10,937 bases of DNA from Gammaproteobacteria bacterium (GTDB lineage Bacteria > Pseudomonadota > Gammaproteobacteria > GRL18): positions 1 through 10,937 of the forward strand of contig WTAX01000170.1 of assembly GCA_013139395.1 (NCBI GenBank), read 5' to 3'. The notes under the pieces are model-generated. The model saw only the letters and a list, made by a program, of their open reading frames with translations. It made no database searches and was not told where the DNA came from. Of the stretch, positions 1 through 6,638 are shown in pieces (the stretch's first letter is position 1; each line of letters opens with the position of its first letter). The position numbers and the translations under genes are program-made.

Positions 1-149
1 GTAACTATTCAGCGTATTATTTACAAAAAGCCTGTGGTTGCTTATTTTTCTGACTTTGATTGTTTGAGCGCAGCGAGTTCTCAAAGTTAGAAAAATAAGT
101 GACCATGGGCTTAACAAGCGTTATTTAGGAATACACACTGAATAGTTAC
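1..149. repeat. Palindromic MITE-like element
   Basis: The first 12 bases (GTAACTATTCAG) are the exact reverse complement of bases 138-149. The dyad continues inward imperfectly: the left arm GCTTATTTTTCTGACTTTGA (about 40-59) pairs with the right arm at about 84-103 with few mismatches. A short inner loop holds GAGCGCAGCGAG. No protein is encoded. Long imperfect inverted repeats with sharp ends and no transposase are typical of a non-autonomous element (MITE) derived from an insertion sequence. The parent family is not identified. The element ends 14 bp past the leuA stop codon, so it could also act as the leuA transcription terminator. Because the window begins at its outer edge, no target-site duplication can be checked on the left. 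Confidence 0.65.
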
Positions 150-163
150 TATTAATATAAAGT

Positions 164-1891
164 TCAGGCTGTTCTTTTTAATACATCATCCCGCACGACG
201 TCATTGCTGCCTATTAAAAAATACGCATTGAGCGCATTTAATAGAGCACTCAATGAGGCACTCAGCACATCGCTATGATCTGCAACACCAGTATATGACT
301 GCCCGTCAACTTCCAGACAAATAAAGCTTATTGCCCTTGCATCACTGCCTGAGCCCATCGCCTGCTCACTATAATCAACAATTGTAATCGCCAGATTAAA
401 ATATTGCTCCAGTGTTTGTACAAACGCATCCAGGGCCCCCACACCCTTTCCTATAAAGTGTTTTTCCTTTCCTGACTGGCTGATATTGACAGAAATCTGT
501 TCCAGACGATCCTTTTGCCGGGTTATTTCATAGGAAGATAACTGCCAGTCAGTCTGACTATTCTGACTACTCACTAGATATCGTTGCTGGAAAAGTTCAA
601 CAATCTTATCAGCACTGACTTCCTCAGCCACTTTTTCTGCATAAGCCTGAACCTGCTGACTGAATTCAATTTGCAGCCATCTGGGAATTTGAATGCCCAA
701 TGCCTGTTCCAGAATATAAGCGACACCTCCCTTTCCTGACTGGCTGTTAATACGGATCACTTCTTCATAAGAACGTCCTAAATCAGCGGGATCAATGGGT
801 AAATACGCCACCTCCCACTTATCCCCTTGCTGATAATTTTTCATACATTTATTAATGGCATCCTGATGACTACCCGAAAATGCAGTAAAAACCAAATCAC
901 CAATATAAGGATGACGCGGATGAATTGCGATTTGTATTAACTCACTCACCTTCTGGCTAATGCTCTGAATATTTGCTAAAGCCAATTGCGGATCAATACC
1001 CTGGCTATACAAATTCATTGCCATAGTAATAATATCCATATTACCGGTACGTTCACCATTGCCTAATAATGTCCCTTCTACTCTTTGTGCACCTGCTAAA
1101 AGTGCCATTTCAGCCGCCGCAATCGCACTGCCTCGATCATTATGAGTATGCACACTGATAATAACCCCGTCACGATGGGTAATATGTTTGCCAAACCACT
1201 CAATTTGATCGGCATAAATATTCGGCATCGACATTTCTACTGTTGAAGGTAAATTCAGAATCACCGGATTTTCAACGCTGGGCTGCCACACATCATTCAC
1301 TGCATTGCAGATCTCTACCGCATAGTCTAATTCTGTGCCCGTAAAACTTTCCGGTGAATATTGAAAGCGCCATTGAGTCTCAGGTTGTACTTGAGCACAG
1401 TGTTTTATCACTTTGGCCGCATCCACAGCAATCCTGGTAATTCCCGCCTTGTCTAATTTAAACACTTGCTCGCGCTGCACTTTAGACGTCGAGTTGTACA
1501 GATGAACCAGGGCTTTTCCGGCTCCTTTGAGCGCCTGAAAAGAGCGTTTAATAAATGCTTCTCTGGCCGGAGTTAAAATAGCAATGGTGACATCATCAGG
1601 AATATGATTGCCATTAATCAACTCACGAACAAAATCGTAATCAGACTGTGATGCTGATGGAAAGCCCACTTCAATTTCTTTAAAGCCAACCTCAAGCAAT
1701 AATTTAAACAGAGTCATTTTCTGCTCAACAGATAAGGGCTGAACAAGCGCCTGATTACCATCACGCAAATCGACACTACACCACTGCGGTGCCTGATGAA
1801 GTACATTATCCGGCCATTGGCGCTGTACTAAATTGACCGGCTTAAATGCCTGATATTTTTGATGGTTAAAAGAGGTCTGAGAGGTGTTCAT
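164..1891 (-). CDS. leuA: 2-isopropylmalate synthase (long form)
   Basis: LeuA condenses acetyl-CoA with 2-oxoisovalerate, the first committed step of leucine biosynthesis in the cytoplasm. The 575-residue protein has the full layout of the long (LeuA type 2, yeast/Pseudomonas-like) form. The TIM-barrel catalytic domain contains the signature DLRDGNQAL at residues 41-49, the metal-binding HTHND at 248-252 and GNGERTGN at 277-284. A linker follows. From about residue 455 there is a C-terminal allosteric (leucine-sensing) domain with GKGVGALDAF and GSGSDARA. No key motif is missing, so it should be active. The ATG at 1891 is preceded by AGGA about 10 nt upstream. It is divergent from an Lrp/AsnC regulator across a 185-bp AT-rich spacer, which suggests control by that regulator. 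Transcription runs into the palindromic element at 1-149. Confidence 0.96.
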   Translation of the reverse strand: MNTSQTSFNHQKYQAFKPVNLVQRQWPDNVLHQAPQWCSVDLRDGNQALVQPLSVEQKMTLFKLLLEVGFKEIEVGFPSASQSDYDFVRELINGNHIPDDVTIAILTPAREAFIKRSFQALKGAGKALVHLYNSTSKVQREQVFKLDKAGITRIAVDAAKVIKHCAQVQPETQWRFQYSPESFTGTELDYAVEICNAVNDVWQPSVENPVILNLPSTVEMSMPNIYADQIEWFGKHITHRDGVIISVHTHNDRGSAIAAAEMALLAGAQRVEGTLLGNGERTGNMDIITMAMNLYSQGIDPQLALANIQSISQKVSELIQIAIHPRHPYIGDLVFTAFSGSHQDAINKCMKNYQQGDKWEVAYLPIDPADLGRSYEEVIRINSQSGKGGVAYILEQALGIQIPRWLQIEFSQQVQAYAEKVAEEVSADKIVELFQQRYLVSSQNSQTDWQLSSYEITRQKDRLEQISVNISQSGKEKHFIGKGVGALDAFVQTLEQYFNLAITIVDYSEQAMGSGSDARAISFICLEVDGQSYTGVADHSDVLSASLSALLNALNAYFLIGSNDVVRDDVLKRTA

Positions 1892-1935
1892 TTGCTAATC
1901 GTCCTATTCTTTACAGCGCTTATTTATTGACTATT

Positions 1936-1941
1936 AGTATA
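1936..1941 (-). promoter_or_regulatory. leuA: Possible leuA -10 box
   Basis: On the minus strand TATACT lies about 45 nt before the leuA start codon, in the AT-rich divergent spacer. It is a good -10 match, but no convincing -35 hexamer stands 16-18 nt upstream. If real, this promoter probably depends on an activator, which would fit the adjacent Lrp/AsnC gene. No leader peptide rich in leucine codons was seen before leuA. Confidence 0.3.
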
Positions 1942-2023
1942 GATAAAAAGCATTAGAATTAGATTGTTTTTTTTACAAAAAAAGCCGCCCAAAAGAAATA
2001 TTAATTTAATTATATTTATTTAA

Positions 2024-2040
2024 TTGGCATATTATGCTAA
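2024..2040. promoter_or_regulatory. 17-bp dyad, candidate operator
   Basis: TTGGCATATTATGCTAA is a near-perfect dyad: two 8-bp half-sites around a central T, with one mismatched pair. It lies 36 bp before the ATG of the Lrp/AsnC gene and contains TATTAT, a possible -10 box for that gene. Lrp/AsnC proteins bind AT-rich dyads of about this size and commonly autoregulate, so this is a reasonable operator candidate. Assigning it to this regulator is inference. Confidence 0.4.
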
Positions 2041-2076
2041 TTTATTTAAAATAATAAAAATAATAGAGCAGCCTTC

Positions 2077-2547
2077 ATGAAATTAAATAAAATGGATCAG
2101 CGTATTCTTGGCGAAATACAAAACAATGCCCGCATCAGCAATCTTGAGCTGGCTGAGATAGTAGGCTTATCGCCATCCCCCTGCCTGAGAAGAGTCAAAC
2201 AATTAGAAGCGGCAGGCTTTATTGACAGCTATGTGGCACGACTCAATGAGCAAAAGCTCAATCTAAAACTCATCGCTTTAATACAAATCAGTATGGACAG
2301 GCATACACCAGAGCGCTTTGAAAATTTTGAAGCCATAGTCAAAGATTATGAAGAAGTATTAGAATGTTATTTAATCACTGGACAAAATGCTGACTATTTA
2401 TTGAAAGTCATTGTTCCGGATATGGAATATTATCAGGATTTTCTATTAGGGCGTTTAACCCGAATTGAAGGGGTAACAGGGGTACAATCCAGCTTTATCA
2501 TGCGTAAAGTCGTTGATAAAACGGCGTTGCCTTTAGGGCATCTTTGA
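2077..2547 (+). CDS. Lrp/AsnC-family transcriptional regulator
   Basis: This 156-residue protein has normal Lrp/AsnC length and architecture. An N-terminal winged helix-turn-helix spans residues about 4-60, with the recognition region LSPSPCLRRVKQLEAAGFI at 31-49. The C-terminal RAM/AsnC ligand-binding and oligomerisation domain spans about 62-142 and includes the characteristic ITGQNADYLLKV. Such proteins form dimers to octamers and respond to amino acids or other small metabolites. Divergent placement next to leuA suggests it senses leucine or a related branched-chain metabolite and controls leuA, itself or both. The ligand cannot be read from sequence. It is one of many Lrp paralogue types and need not be global Lrp, so no symbol is given. 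A dyad overlaps its presumed promoter, and a hairpin overlaps its stop codon. Confidence 0.93.
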   Translation: MKLNKMDQRILGEIQNNARISNLELAEIVGLSPSPCLRRVKQLEAAGFIDSYVARLNEQKLNLKLIALIQISMDRHTPERFENFEAIVKDYEEVLECYLITGQNADYLLKVIVPDMEYYQDFLLGRLTRIEGVTGVQSSFIMRKVVDKTALPLGHL

Positions 2548-2574
2548 GTGACTGCAGTTTATATCGTCACTCAA
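2544..2574. terminator. Hairpin between convergent genes
   Basis: TTGAGTGAC (2544-2552) and GTCACTCAA (2566-2574) are perfect 9-bp complements around a 13-nt loop. The stem includes the regulator's TGA stop codon. It sits between two convergent genes, where a shared terminator is expected. There is no clear T-run on either side, so it may not be a classic intrinsic terminator. Confidence 0.45.
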
Positions 2575-2601
2575 GTTGCTTTGCTTAATACGTCTTTATC
2601 A

Positions 2602-3111
2602 CTATTTCTTCAATGAGTTAAAAGCAGCCGTGAAACCACTTAGAGAAACAGGAATTTCAATGATCTTTTTCTGAGCAGCGGCAAATTTAATACTGCCTTT
2701 AGTACCGGCTTTCATGCCCTTAATAATACTCGCATTCAGTGGTACAACTGCGACACAACCATTTTTGACACACACACCAAAGGGGGCTCTAATTGCTTCA
2801 GCAGTACCACCTTTAAACTCAATACCCGGCGGTAATAAAACACCTAATGGTAAAGTAATCAACGCTTGAGGCTCAGACTTTCCAGGTGGGTAGCCAATGG
2901 CTATCTGCATAACCACTTTATCTTTATCGTTAGTCACATTTTGAAAAATATTACAGATTTCCTGTTGTGATTTAGGTAGTTTTTCACAAATCACAGTCCA
3001 GTCTTTAAATTTCTTACCTTGTTCAGGCTTTGCCTGGGCATTACTAACCAGTACAAAGCTGAATAATATAACAGATATCAGCATAGTACGTAAAATTGAA
3101 ACCGATGACAT
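2602..3111 (-). CDS. Exported IalB-family protein
   Basis: The product resembles the invasion-associated locus B (IalB) family, small exported proteins of proteobacteria whose biochemical role is poorly known. Starting at the ATG at 3111 gives 169 residues with a clear Sec signal peptide: a charged start, a hydrophobic stretch at about 10-22, and SNAQA with likely cleavage after residue 27. The mature part has four cysteines (42, 53, 114, 119). The last two are in GVCVKNGC, consistent with disulfides in the periplasm. The family pattern of a WTVIC start, a glycine-proline turn and LPLGVLLPPGI is visible. The 3111 start is preferred because AGGAGAG precedes it at good spacing. The frame also extends upstream to a TTG at 3141, which would spoil the signal peptide. 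The name reflects Bartonella homologues and does not imply virulence here. Confidence 0.8.
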   Translation of the reverse strand: MSSVSILRTMLISVILFSFVLVSNAQAKPEQGKKFKDWTVICEKLPKSQQEICNIFQNVTNDKDKVVMQIAIGYPPGKSEPQALITLPLGVLLPPGIEFKGGTAEAIRAPFGVCVKNGCVAVVPLNASIIKGMKAGTKGSIKFAAAQKKIIEIPVSLSGFTAAFNSLKK

Positions 3112-3209
3112 TAAACTCTCCTCATTGTGCAAGATGGCCAATCAGTGACCATAAATTCCATTATAAATAGTTAATCGAATGTAAAAGATTCTAACACATA
3201 GAATAAAAT

Positions 3210-4286
3210 TTACACCCTTAAATCCAGGTCCATCTGTACCATCTGATTATCTTGCTGGTCATCAAAAGATGAAATTCCCACTCCGAGTAAGCGCACTTTA
3301 CGTTTACCCGCCTCGGTATTTAATAGTAAATTTTTACTGACAGAATAAATCTGCTCATAATCATTAATAATTTGCCGAAAGGTTTTACTGCGAGTAATTT
3401 GCTGGAAATTATCATATTTCACCTTCAGTATAATTGTTTTCCCATGTAAATCTTTTTTAGCGCAATCATCTGCTATTTTTTTTGATAAGCCCGATATGTG
3501 TGTTAATAATTCGTCAAGATCATCTATATCGGTAGAAAACGTAGTCTCATTGCTCATGGTTTTTCTAAGCCCATTTGATATTGTGACTTCCCTATTATCA
3601 ATACCACGAGAGACATCATAAAAATAGGAGCCGGAACTACCAAAGTTCTGAGTCAAAAATTGCAGTGATTTTGTTTTTAAGTCTGCCCCCTTATAAATAC
3701 CCATTTGTTTCATTTTCTCTTCGGTGACTTTACCAATACCGTAAAATTTACCAATAGGCAGTTCAGCGATAAAGGCTTCTCCTTGTTCAGGTAATATGAC
3801 TTTTATGCCATTGGGTTTATTAATATCTGATGCTATTTTTGCTAAAAATTTATTATAGGAAACTCCTGCTGATGCTGTCAGGCCTGTGCATTCAAAGATC
3901 TTGTTTCTAATCTCCTGAGCTATGATAGTAGCTGATCCTTGCGCAACTTTATTCTGAGTAACATCTAAATAGGCTTCATCCAGTGATAAAGGTTCGATTA
4001 AATCACTGTATTGATAAAAAATCTGGCGAATTTGTTGTGATACTTTTTTATACGCTTCAAAGCGAGGTTTAACAAAAATTGTTTGTGGACATTTTCGATA
4101 AGCCTGAGAACAAGGCATTGCTGAGTGGATTCCATATTGACGAGCTTCATAACTAGCAGCTGCGACTACGCCACGACTATCAGGGCGACCACCGACAACA
4201 ACTGGATAACCATATAGTGATGGATTATCCCTTTGCTCTACGGAAGCAAAAAAAGCATCCATATCGATGTGTATTATTTTTCTCAT
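3210..4286 (-). CDS. dinB: DNA polymerase IV (Y-family)
   Basis: DinB is a low-fidelity translesion polymerase that bypasses damaged template bases. The 358-residue length is normal. Visible features include the palm motif HIDMDAFFASVEQRD, with catalytic Asp8 and steric-gate Phe13. SLDEAYLD at 101-108 holds the other catalytic acids, Asp103 and Glu104. SYNKFLAKIASD at 143-154 and the helix-hairpin-helix GIGKVTEEKM at 183-192 are also present. The little-finger domain follows from about 240. The C-terminus QMDLDL (351-356) fits the sliding-clamp binding motif seen at the end of DinB proteins, so it should be recruited to the beta clamp. All catalytic residues are present. I see no LexA-type SOS box in the 49 bp before the start. 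It lies downstream of the acylphosphatase gene, possibly in the same transcript. Confidence 0.97.
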   Translation of the reverse strand: MRKIIHIDMDAFFASVEQRDNPSLYGYPVVVGGRPDSRGVVAAASYEARQYGIHSAMPCSQAYRKCPQTIFVKPRFEAYKKVSQQIRQIFYQYSDLIEPLSLDEAYLDVTQNKVAQGSATIIAQEIRNKIFECTGLTASAGVSYNKFLAKIASDINKPNGIKVILPEQGEAFIAELPIGKFYGIGKVTEEKMKQMGIYKGADLKTKSLQFLTQNFGSSGSYFYDVSRGIDNREVTISNGLRKTMSNETTFSTDIDDLDELLTHISGLSKKIADDCAKKDLHGKTIILKVKYDNFQQITRSKTFRQIINDYEQIYSVSKNLLLNTEAGKRKVRLLGVGISSFDDQQDNQMVQMDLDLRV

Positions 4287-4335
4287 TGAAGCTATTACAA
4301 TTATTTCTTATTCATTAATAGAATTATAAGTGAGA

Positions 4336-4605
4336 TTAGCGATATATCATAAAACCATCACTAAACTTAACATCTATCAGTCGAGTATTAATGTGATCGA
4401 CACTACTATAAGGAGAGCCTGCTTTTAGTATATCTAAAAACAAAGCTAACTCTTTCTCATCTTTAAGTGTCACACAAGCTTCTACCTCGCCATTTGACAA
4501 GTTCATAACATAGCCGGAAAATCCAGCCTCTGAAGCCATTTCCTGGACATAGGAACGGTAATAAACACCTTGTACTTTGCCACTTATAAGACACTGGTAA
4601 GTCAT
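4336..4605 (-). CDS. acyP: Acylphosphatase
   Basis: This small cytoplasmic enzyme hydrolyses the carboxyl-phosphate bond of acylphosphates such as carbamoyl phosphate and 1,3-bisphosphoglycerate. The 89-residue length is typical. The signature GKVQGVYYR at 9-17 places the catalytic Arg17. The second motif GYVMNLSNGEVE at 31-42 carries the catalytic Asn35, with Ser-Asn-Gly in place of the usual Asp-Gly turn. The fold is a single alpha/beta sandwich. The frame opens at a TTG at 4611, close behind GGGGA. The ATG at 4605, with GGGGA about 10 nt upstream, is the more conventional choice, and both give the same enzyme. It lies about 50 bp from genes on both sides in the same direction, consistent with a loose operon with the cupin and dinB. 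Confidence 0.93.
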   Translation of the reverse strand: MTYQCLISGKVQGVYYRSYVQEMASEAGFSGYVMNLSNGEVEACVTLKDEKELALFLDILKAGSPYSSVDHINTRLIDVKFSDGFMIYR

Positions 4606-4661
4606 ACCCAAAACATCCCCATTTCATTAACAACACGGTAACAATGTAACATTAAGGCAAG

Positions 4662-4994
4662 CTATTTTAGTTCGTTTTGACCAGAGTAATGAACTGCCAG
4701 CCATAGGGTTTCAACATTTGGCGCTGTCCATTTTACTCTATGTTTTTTATGTGCTGGAATAGTAATATAATCACCTTTTTTCATGGTGATATCGGAGCCG
4801 TCAGCAAATGATAAAATTGCTTCACCGGTTAAAATCATAACCCACTCATTTTGTTCTTGATCATACCAGCCTGACTCTGGAGAATGATGACCTTTTGATA
4901 TTATACGTTCAATTTTAACCTTATCACTATTAACAATTTGTTCAAATATTTCACACTCAATATTGTCTGGAATGTCGTTGAAGATATTTTTCAT
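4662..4994 (-). CDS. Single-domain cupin protein
   Basis: This 110-residue cytoplasmic protein is one beta-barrel cupin domain. Motif 1 lies around residues 35-57 (GHHSPESGWYDQEQNEWVMI) and ends in the conserved LTGEA turn. Motif 2 is GDYITIPAHKKHRV at 74-87. The usual HxH pair of motif 1 is not in standard spacing. Candidate metal ligands are His36/His37, Glu50 and His85, so the metal site may be atypical. Related small cupins are common in bacteria and mostly have no assigned substrate. The ATG overlaps the stop codon of the upstream YjbQ gene by 4 bp, so the two are very probably translationally coupled and may act together. The enzymatic role is unknown. Confidence 0.85.
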   Translation of the reverse strand: MKNIFNDIPDNIECEIFEQIVNSDKVKIERIISKGHHSPESGWYDQEQNEWVMILTGEAILSFADGSDITMKKGDYITIPAHKKHRVKWTAPNVETLWLAVHYSGQNELK

Positions 4995-5398
4995 GACAGT
5001 TCAGACATACAGGTGCAAATGATTTTTCGACTTTGTCTTGGGCCATCAAATTCACAAAAAAAGATATTTTGCCAGGTAGATAATCCCAGTTCACCATTAA
5101 TTACAGGGATAGTTTCAGAGGGTCCTACCAGGCCTGCTTTTAAATGAGAATCACCATTGCCATCTTGTTGATCATGTAACCAAACGCCTTTGGGAATCAT
5201 TTTTCTTAACAAATTGACCACATCAGTTTGCACACTTTCATCCCAGTTTTCCTGAATCATAATGGCCGCAGTAGCACCTTGAGCATAAACACTGACAACA
5301 CCATGAACAATTTGTTTATCACTCACGACCTGTTTGACCTGTTCTGTGATATCGATAAGTTCTTCACGGCGACTACTTTGAATTTCAATTATTTTCAT
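4991..5398 (-). CDS. yjbQ: YjbQ/UPF0047 family protein
   Basis: The protein (135 residues from the ATG) belongs to the YjbQ (UPF0047) family of small trimeric proteins. E. coli YjbQ has weak thiamine-phosphate synthase activity that can replace ThiE when overproduced, but its physiological role is unclear. Family landmarks are visible: VYAQGATAAIMIQENWD near residue 40, GNGDSHLKAGLVGPSETIPV near 80-100, then GELGLSTWQNIFFCEFDGPR. A GTG lies immediately before the ATG (5401) and could also start translation. Neither has a strong ribosome-binding site. The start lies only about 12 bp after the stop of the frameshifted gene upstream, and its own stop overlaps the cupin start, so it is the middle of a tight gene run. 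Conservation is good enough that it should be functional. Confidence 0.93.
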   Translation of the reverse strand: MKIIEIQSSRREELIDITEQVKQVVSDKQIVHGVVSVYAQGATAAIMIQENWDESVQTDVVNLLRKMIPKGVWLHDQQDGNGDSHLKAGLVGPSETIPVINGELGLSTWQNIFFCEFDGPRQSRKIICTCMSELS

Positions 5399-5410
5399 CA
5401 CTACTCAGTT

Positions 5411-5666
5411 TTATTGTATTTGCATGTTTACATGACTTTTTATCAAACTATTTTGCCATTGAGGATTTGCCTGACCATCGGCGATCTTAATATATTTCCC
5501 CACTTCATTTTCATACCAGCCATGATGATTTTGTAATGGCTCTACCTCAAAACCCCACCAACTTCCATTGGCATCCTGTGCTAGGAGCTTGTCCGAGAAT
5601 AGATAACCTACTGCGGAAAATCCATTTCACCCAGATCGGTAGTTTACTATTTTTAGATTGATTCAT
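5411..5666 (-). pseudogene. Small frameshifted gene upstream of yjbQ
   Basis: Two overlapping minus-strand frames read as one small protein. An ATG at 5666 gives an N-terminus MNQSKNSKLPIWVKW and then runs out of frame. Shifting by +1 near 5621 continues as FSAVGYLFSDKLLAQ, then DANGSWWGFEVEPLQ and ADGQANPQWQNSLIK, to a TAA at 5411-5413. The second frame has no usable start of its own, because a TGA lies at 5627-5629. The Trp/Gly/Glu-rich second half looks like genuine coding sequence. One extra base, or two missing, explains the break; a sequencing error is equally possible. The repaired product would be about 85 residues with a moderately hydrophobic start, possibly membrane-associated. I do not recognise the family. 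It is tightly packed ahead of yjbQ, so it was probably the first gene of that operon. Confidence 0.55.
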
Positions 5667-5681
5667 TTCTTTAAATTATCA

Positions 5682-5741
5682 TTTAGGGGCGAGGAAATAA
5701 AGATTTATCTCATCTGACCTGTTTTTTTCCTAGCCCCTAAA
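5682..5741. repeat. 16-bp imperfect inverted repeat
   Basis: TTTAGGGGCGAGGAAA (5682-5697) and TTTCCTAGCCCCTAAA (5726-5741) are complementary at 15 of 16 positions around a 28-nt loop. The only GC-rich blocks in an AT-rich spacer are in this stem. On the minus strand it lies just upstream of the frameshifted gene. It could be a terminator-like or mobile-repeat structure; its function is not known. Confidence 0.6.
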
Positions 5742-5763
5742 ACAAAGAGCCCCTAAAACAAAG
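5732..5763. repeat. Perfect 16-nt tandem duplication
   Basis: AGCCCCTAAAACAAAG occurs twice with no gap (5732-5747 and 5748-5763). The first copy includes most of the right arm of the 5682-5741 inverted repeat, so the duplication supplies a second potential pairing partner for the left arm. Confidence 0.9.
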
Positions 5764-5769
5764 AATTTG

Positions 5770-5834
5770 GATAATAGTCCACACAGATTAATGATTGATG
5801 GAAATAAAATGACATTAATAGTGGATTATTTATC
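5770..5834. repeat. Nested inverted repeat upstream of methyltransferase
   Basis: An outer pair, GATAATAGTCCAC (5770-5782) and GTGGATTATTTATC (5821-5834), is complementary apart from one mismatch and one bulge. It encloses a perfect inner pair, ATTAATG (5787-5793) and CATTAAT (5813-5819). Together they could form one long stem with a 19-nt loop, ending about 65 bp before the methyltransferase start. It may be a regulatory structure or mobile-repeat debris. Confidence 0.5.
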
Positions 5835-5898
5835 TATGGAGAAACTAAAATAATCAATACTATTCATTGAATACATGAAAATTAACAGGATCAAATAA

Positions 5899-6597
5899 AT
5901 GACTGCTTCTAAAACTCTTCGCTATAGCCAGATAATATTATTAGCGACTATATTATCCTTAATCATTACAAACTGCCGGGCTGAAGAGAAAAATGTTAAC
6001 CCGGGTATTAATAATTATTATTATGATGCTAAATTTGAAAAATGGCTGGAAACATTTGAAAGCCCGGGCAGAGAAGTTTACGACAAAAAAGAAGCGATAT
6101 TACATGAAGTACAGATTAAACCAGGCATGCGTATTGCTGATATTGGTGCAGGTACAGGTTTGTACAGCATCGCCTTTGCACAACAGACTGGTGAAAAAGG
6201 TCTAGTATATGCTGTTGATATATCACATAATTTTGTAAAAAACATTGAACTTCGAGCGAAAAATCAGGGCTTAAAGAACATAAAAGGGATCATTAACAAT
6301 CAAAAAGAAATCGGACTGGCTCAAAACTCTATTGATCTGGCTTTTATTTGTGATACCTATCATCATTTTGAATATCCACTGACAACACTACAATCTGTTT
6401 ATCAAGCATTAAGTTCAGGCGGCAAACTCATTATCATCGATTTTAAGCGTGATCCTCATATCAGCACCTCATGGGTTATGGGGCATGTAAGAGCCAATAA
6501 AGAGAAAGTTATTAAAGAGGTTGAATCAATTGGTTTCAAATTGACAGACGATAAAAATATTCTTGAACGCAATTTTTTTCTAAGCTTTATCAAATAA
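5899..6597 (+). CDS. Exported class I SAM-dependent methyltransferase
   Basis: The 232-residue protein has a Rossmann-type methyltransferase domain from about residue 58. Motif I is RIADIGAGTGLYS (78-90), the ribose-binding acid is Asp107 in YAVDIS, the motif IV region is CDTYHHFEYP (151-160), and the strand LIIIDFKR is at 177-184. It is most like UbiE/methyltransf_11-type enzymes. Unusually, it begins with a secretion-type segment. A basic start is followed by hydrophobic residues at about 11-24 and then TNCRAEEK, which allows cleavage after RA (residue 28). The Cys26 context is not a good lipobox. The product may therefore be periplasmic or anchored in the inner membrane. The substrate is unknown, and SAM is not known to be available in the periplasm. 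AGGA stands 9 nt before the ATG. It appears monocistronic, followed by a hairpin at 6609-6638. Confidence 0.85.
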   Translation: MTASKTLRYSQIILLATILSLIITNCRAEEKNVNPGINNYYYDAKFEKWLETFESPGREVYDKKEAILHEVQIKPGMRIADIGAGTGLYSIAFAQQTGEKGLVYAVDISHNFVKNIELRAKNQGLKNIKGIINNQKEIGLAQNSIDLAFICDTYHHFEYPLTTLQSVYQALSSGGKLIIIDFKRDPHISTSWVMGHVRANKEKVIKEVESIGFKLTDDKNILERNFFLSFIK

Positions 6598-6608
6598 CTA
6601 AACAAAAA

Positions 6609-6638
6609 CCATTTGACTAAAAATATTTAGAAAAATGG
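6609..6638 (+). terminator. Hairpin downstream of methyltransferase
   Basis: CCATTT (6609-6614) pairs with AAATGG (6633-6638), and CTAAA (6617-6621) pairs with TTTAG (6626-6630), around a 4-nt loop with a 2-nt internal mismatch. It starts 12 bp after the stop codon and is followed by a T-rich stretch (CTTTAACTTTT). The stem is AT-rich, so as an intrinsic terminator it would be weak to moderate. Confidence 0.5.

Noticed and set aside
4287..4335. SOS (LexA) box upstream of dinB
   Set aside because: No CTG-N10-CAG pattern is present in the short spacer. SOS control, if any, is not visible here.
4938..5147. 69-residue plus-strand open frame
   Set aside because: It is antisense to the overlapping cupin and yjbQ genes, both of which are well supported.
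5228..5536. 102-residue plus-strand open frame
   Set aside because: It lies antisense to yjbQ and the frameshifted gene, has a Phe/Leu/Ile-rich composition and no ribosome-binding site. The minus-strand reading is far more protein-like.
5886..5898. 13-nt AGGATCAAATAAA shared with 10363-10375
   Set aside because: The first copy is simply the methyltransferase ribosome-binding region and the second follows the hemG stop. In AT-rich DNA this is likely chance.
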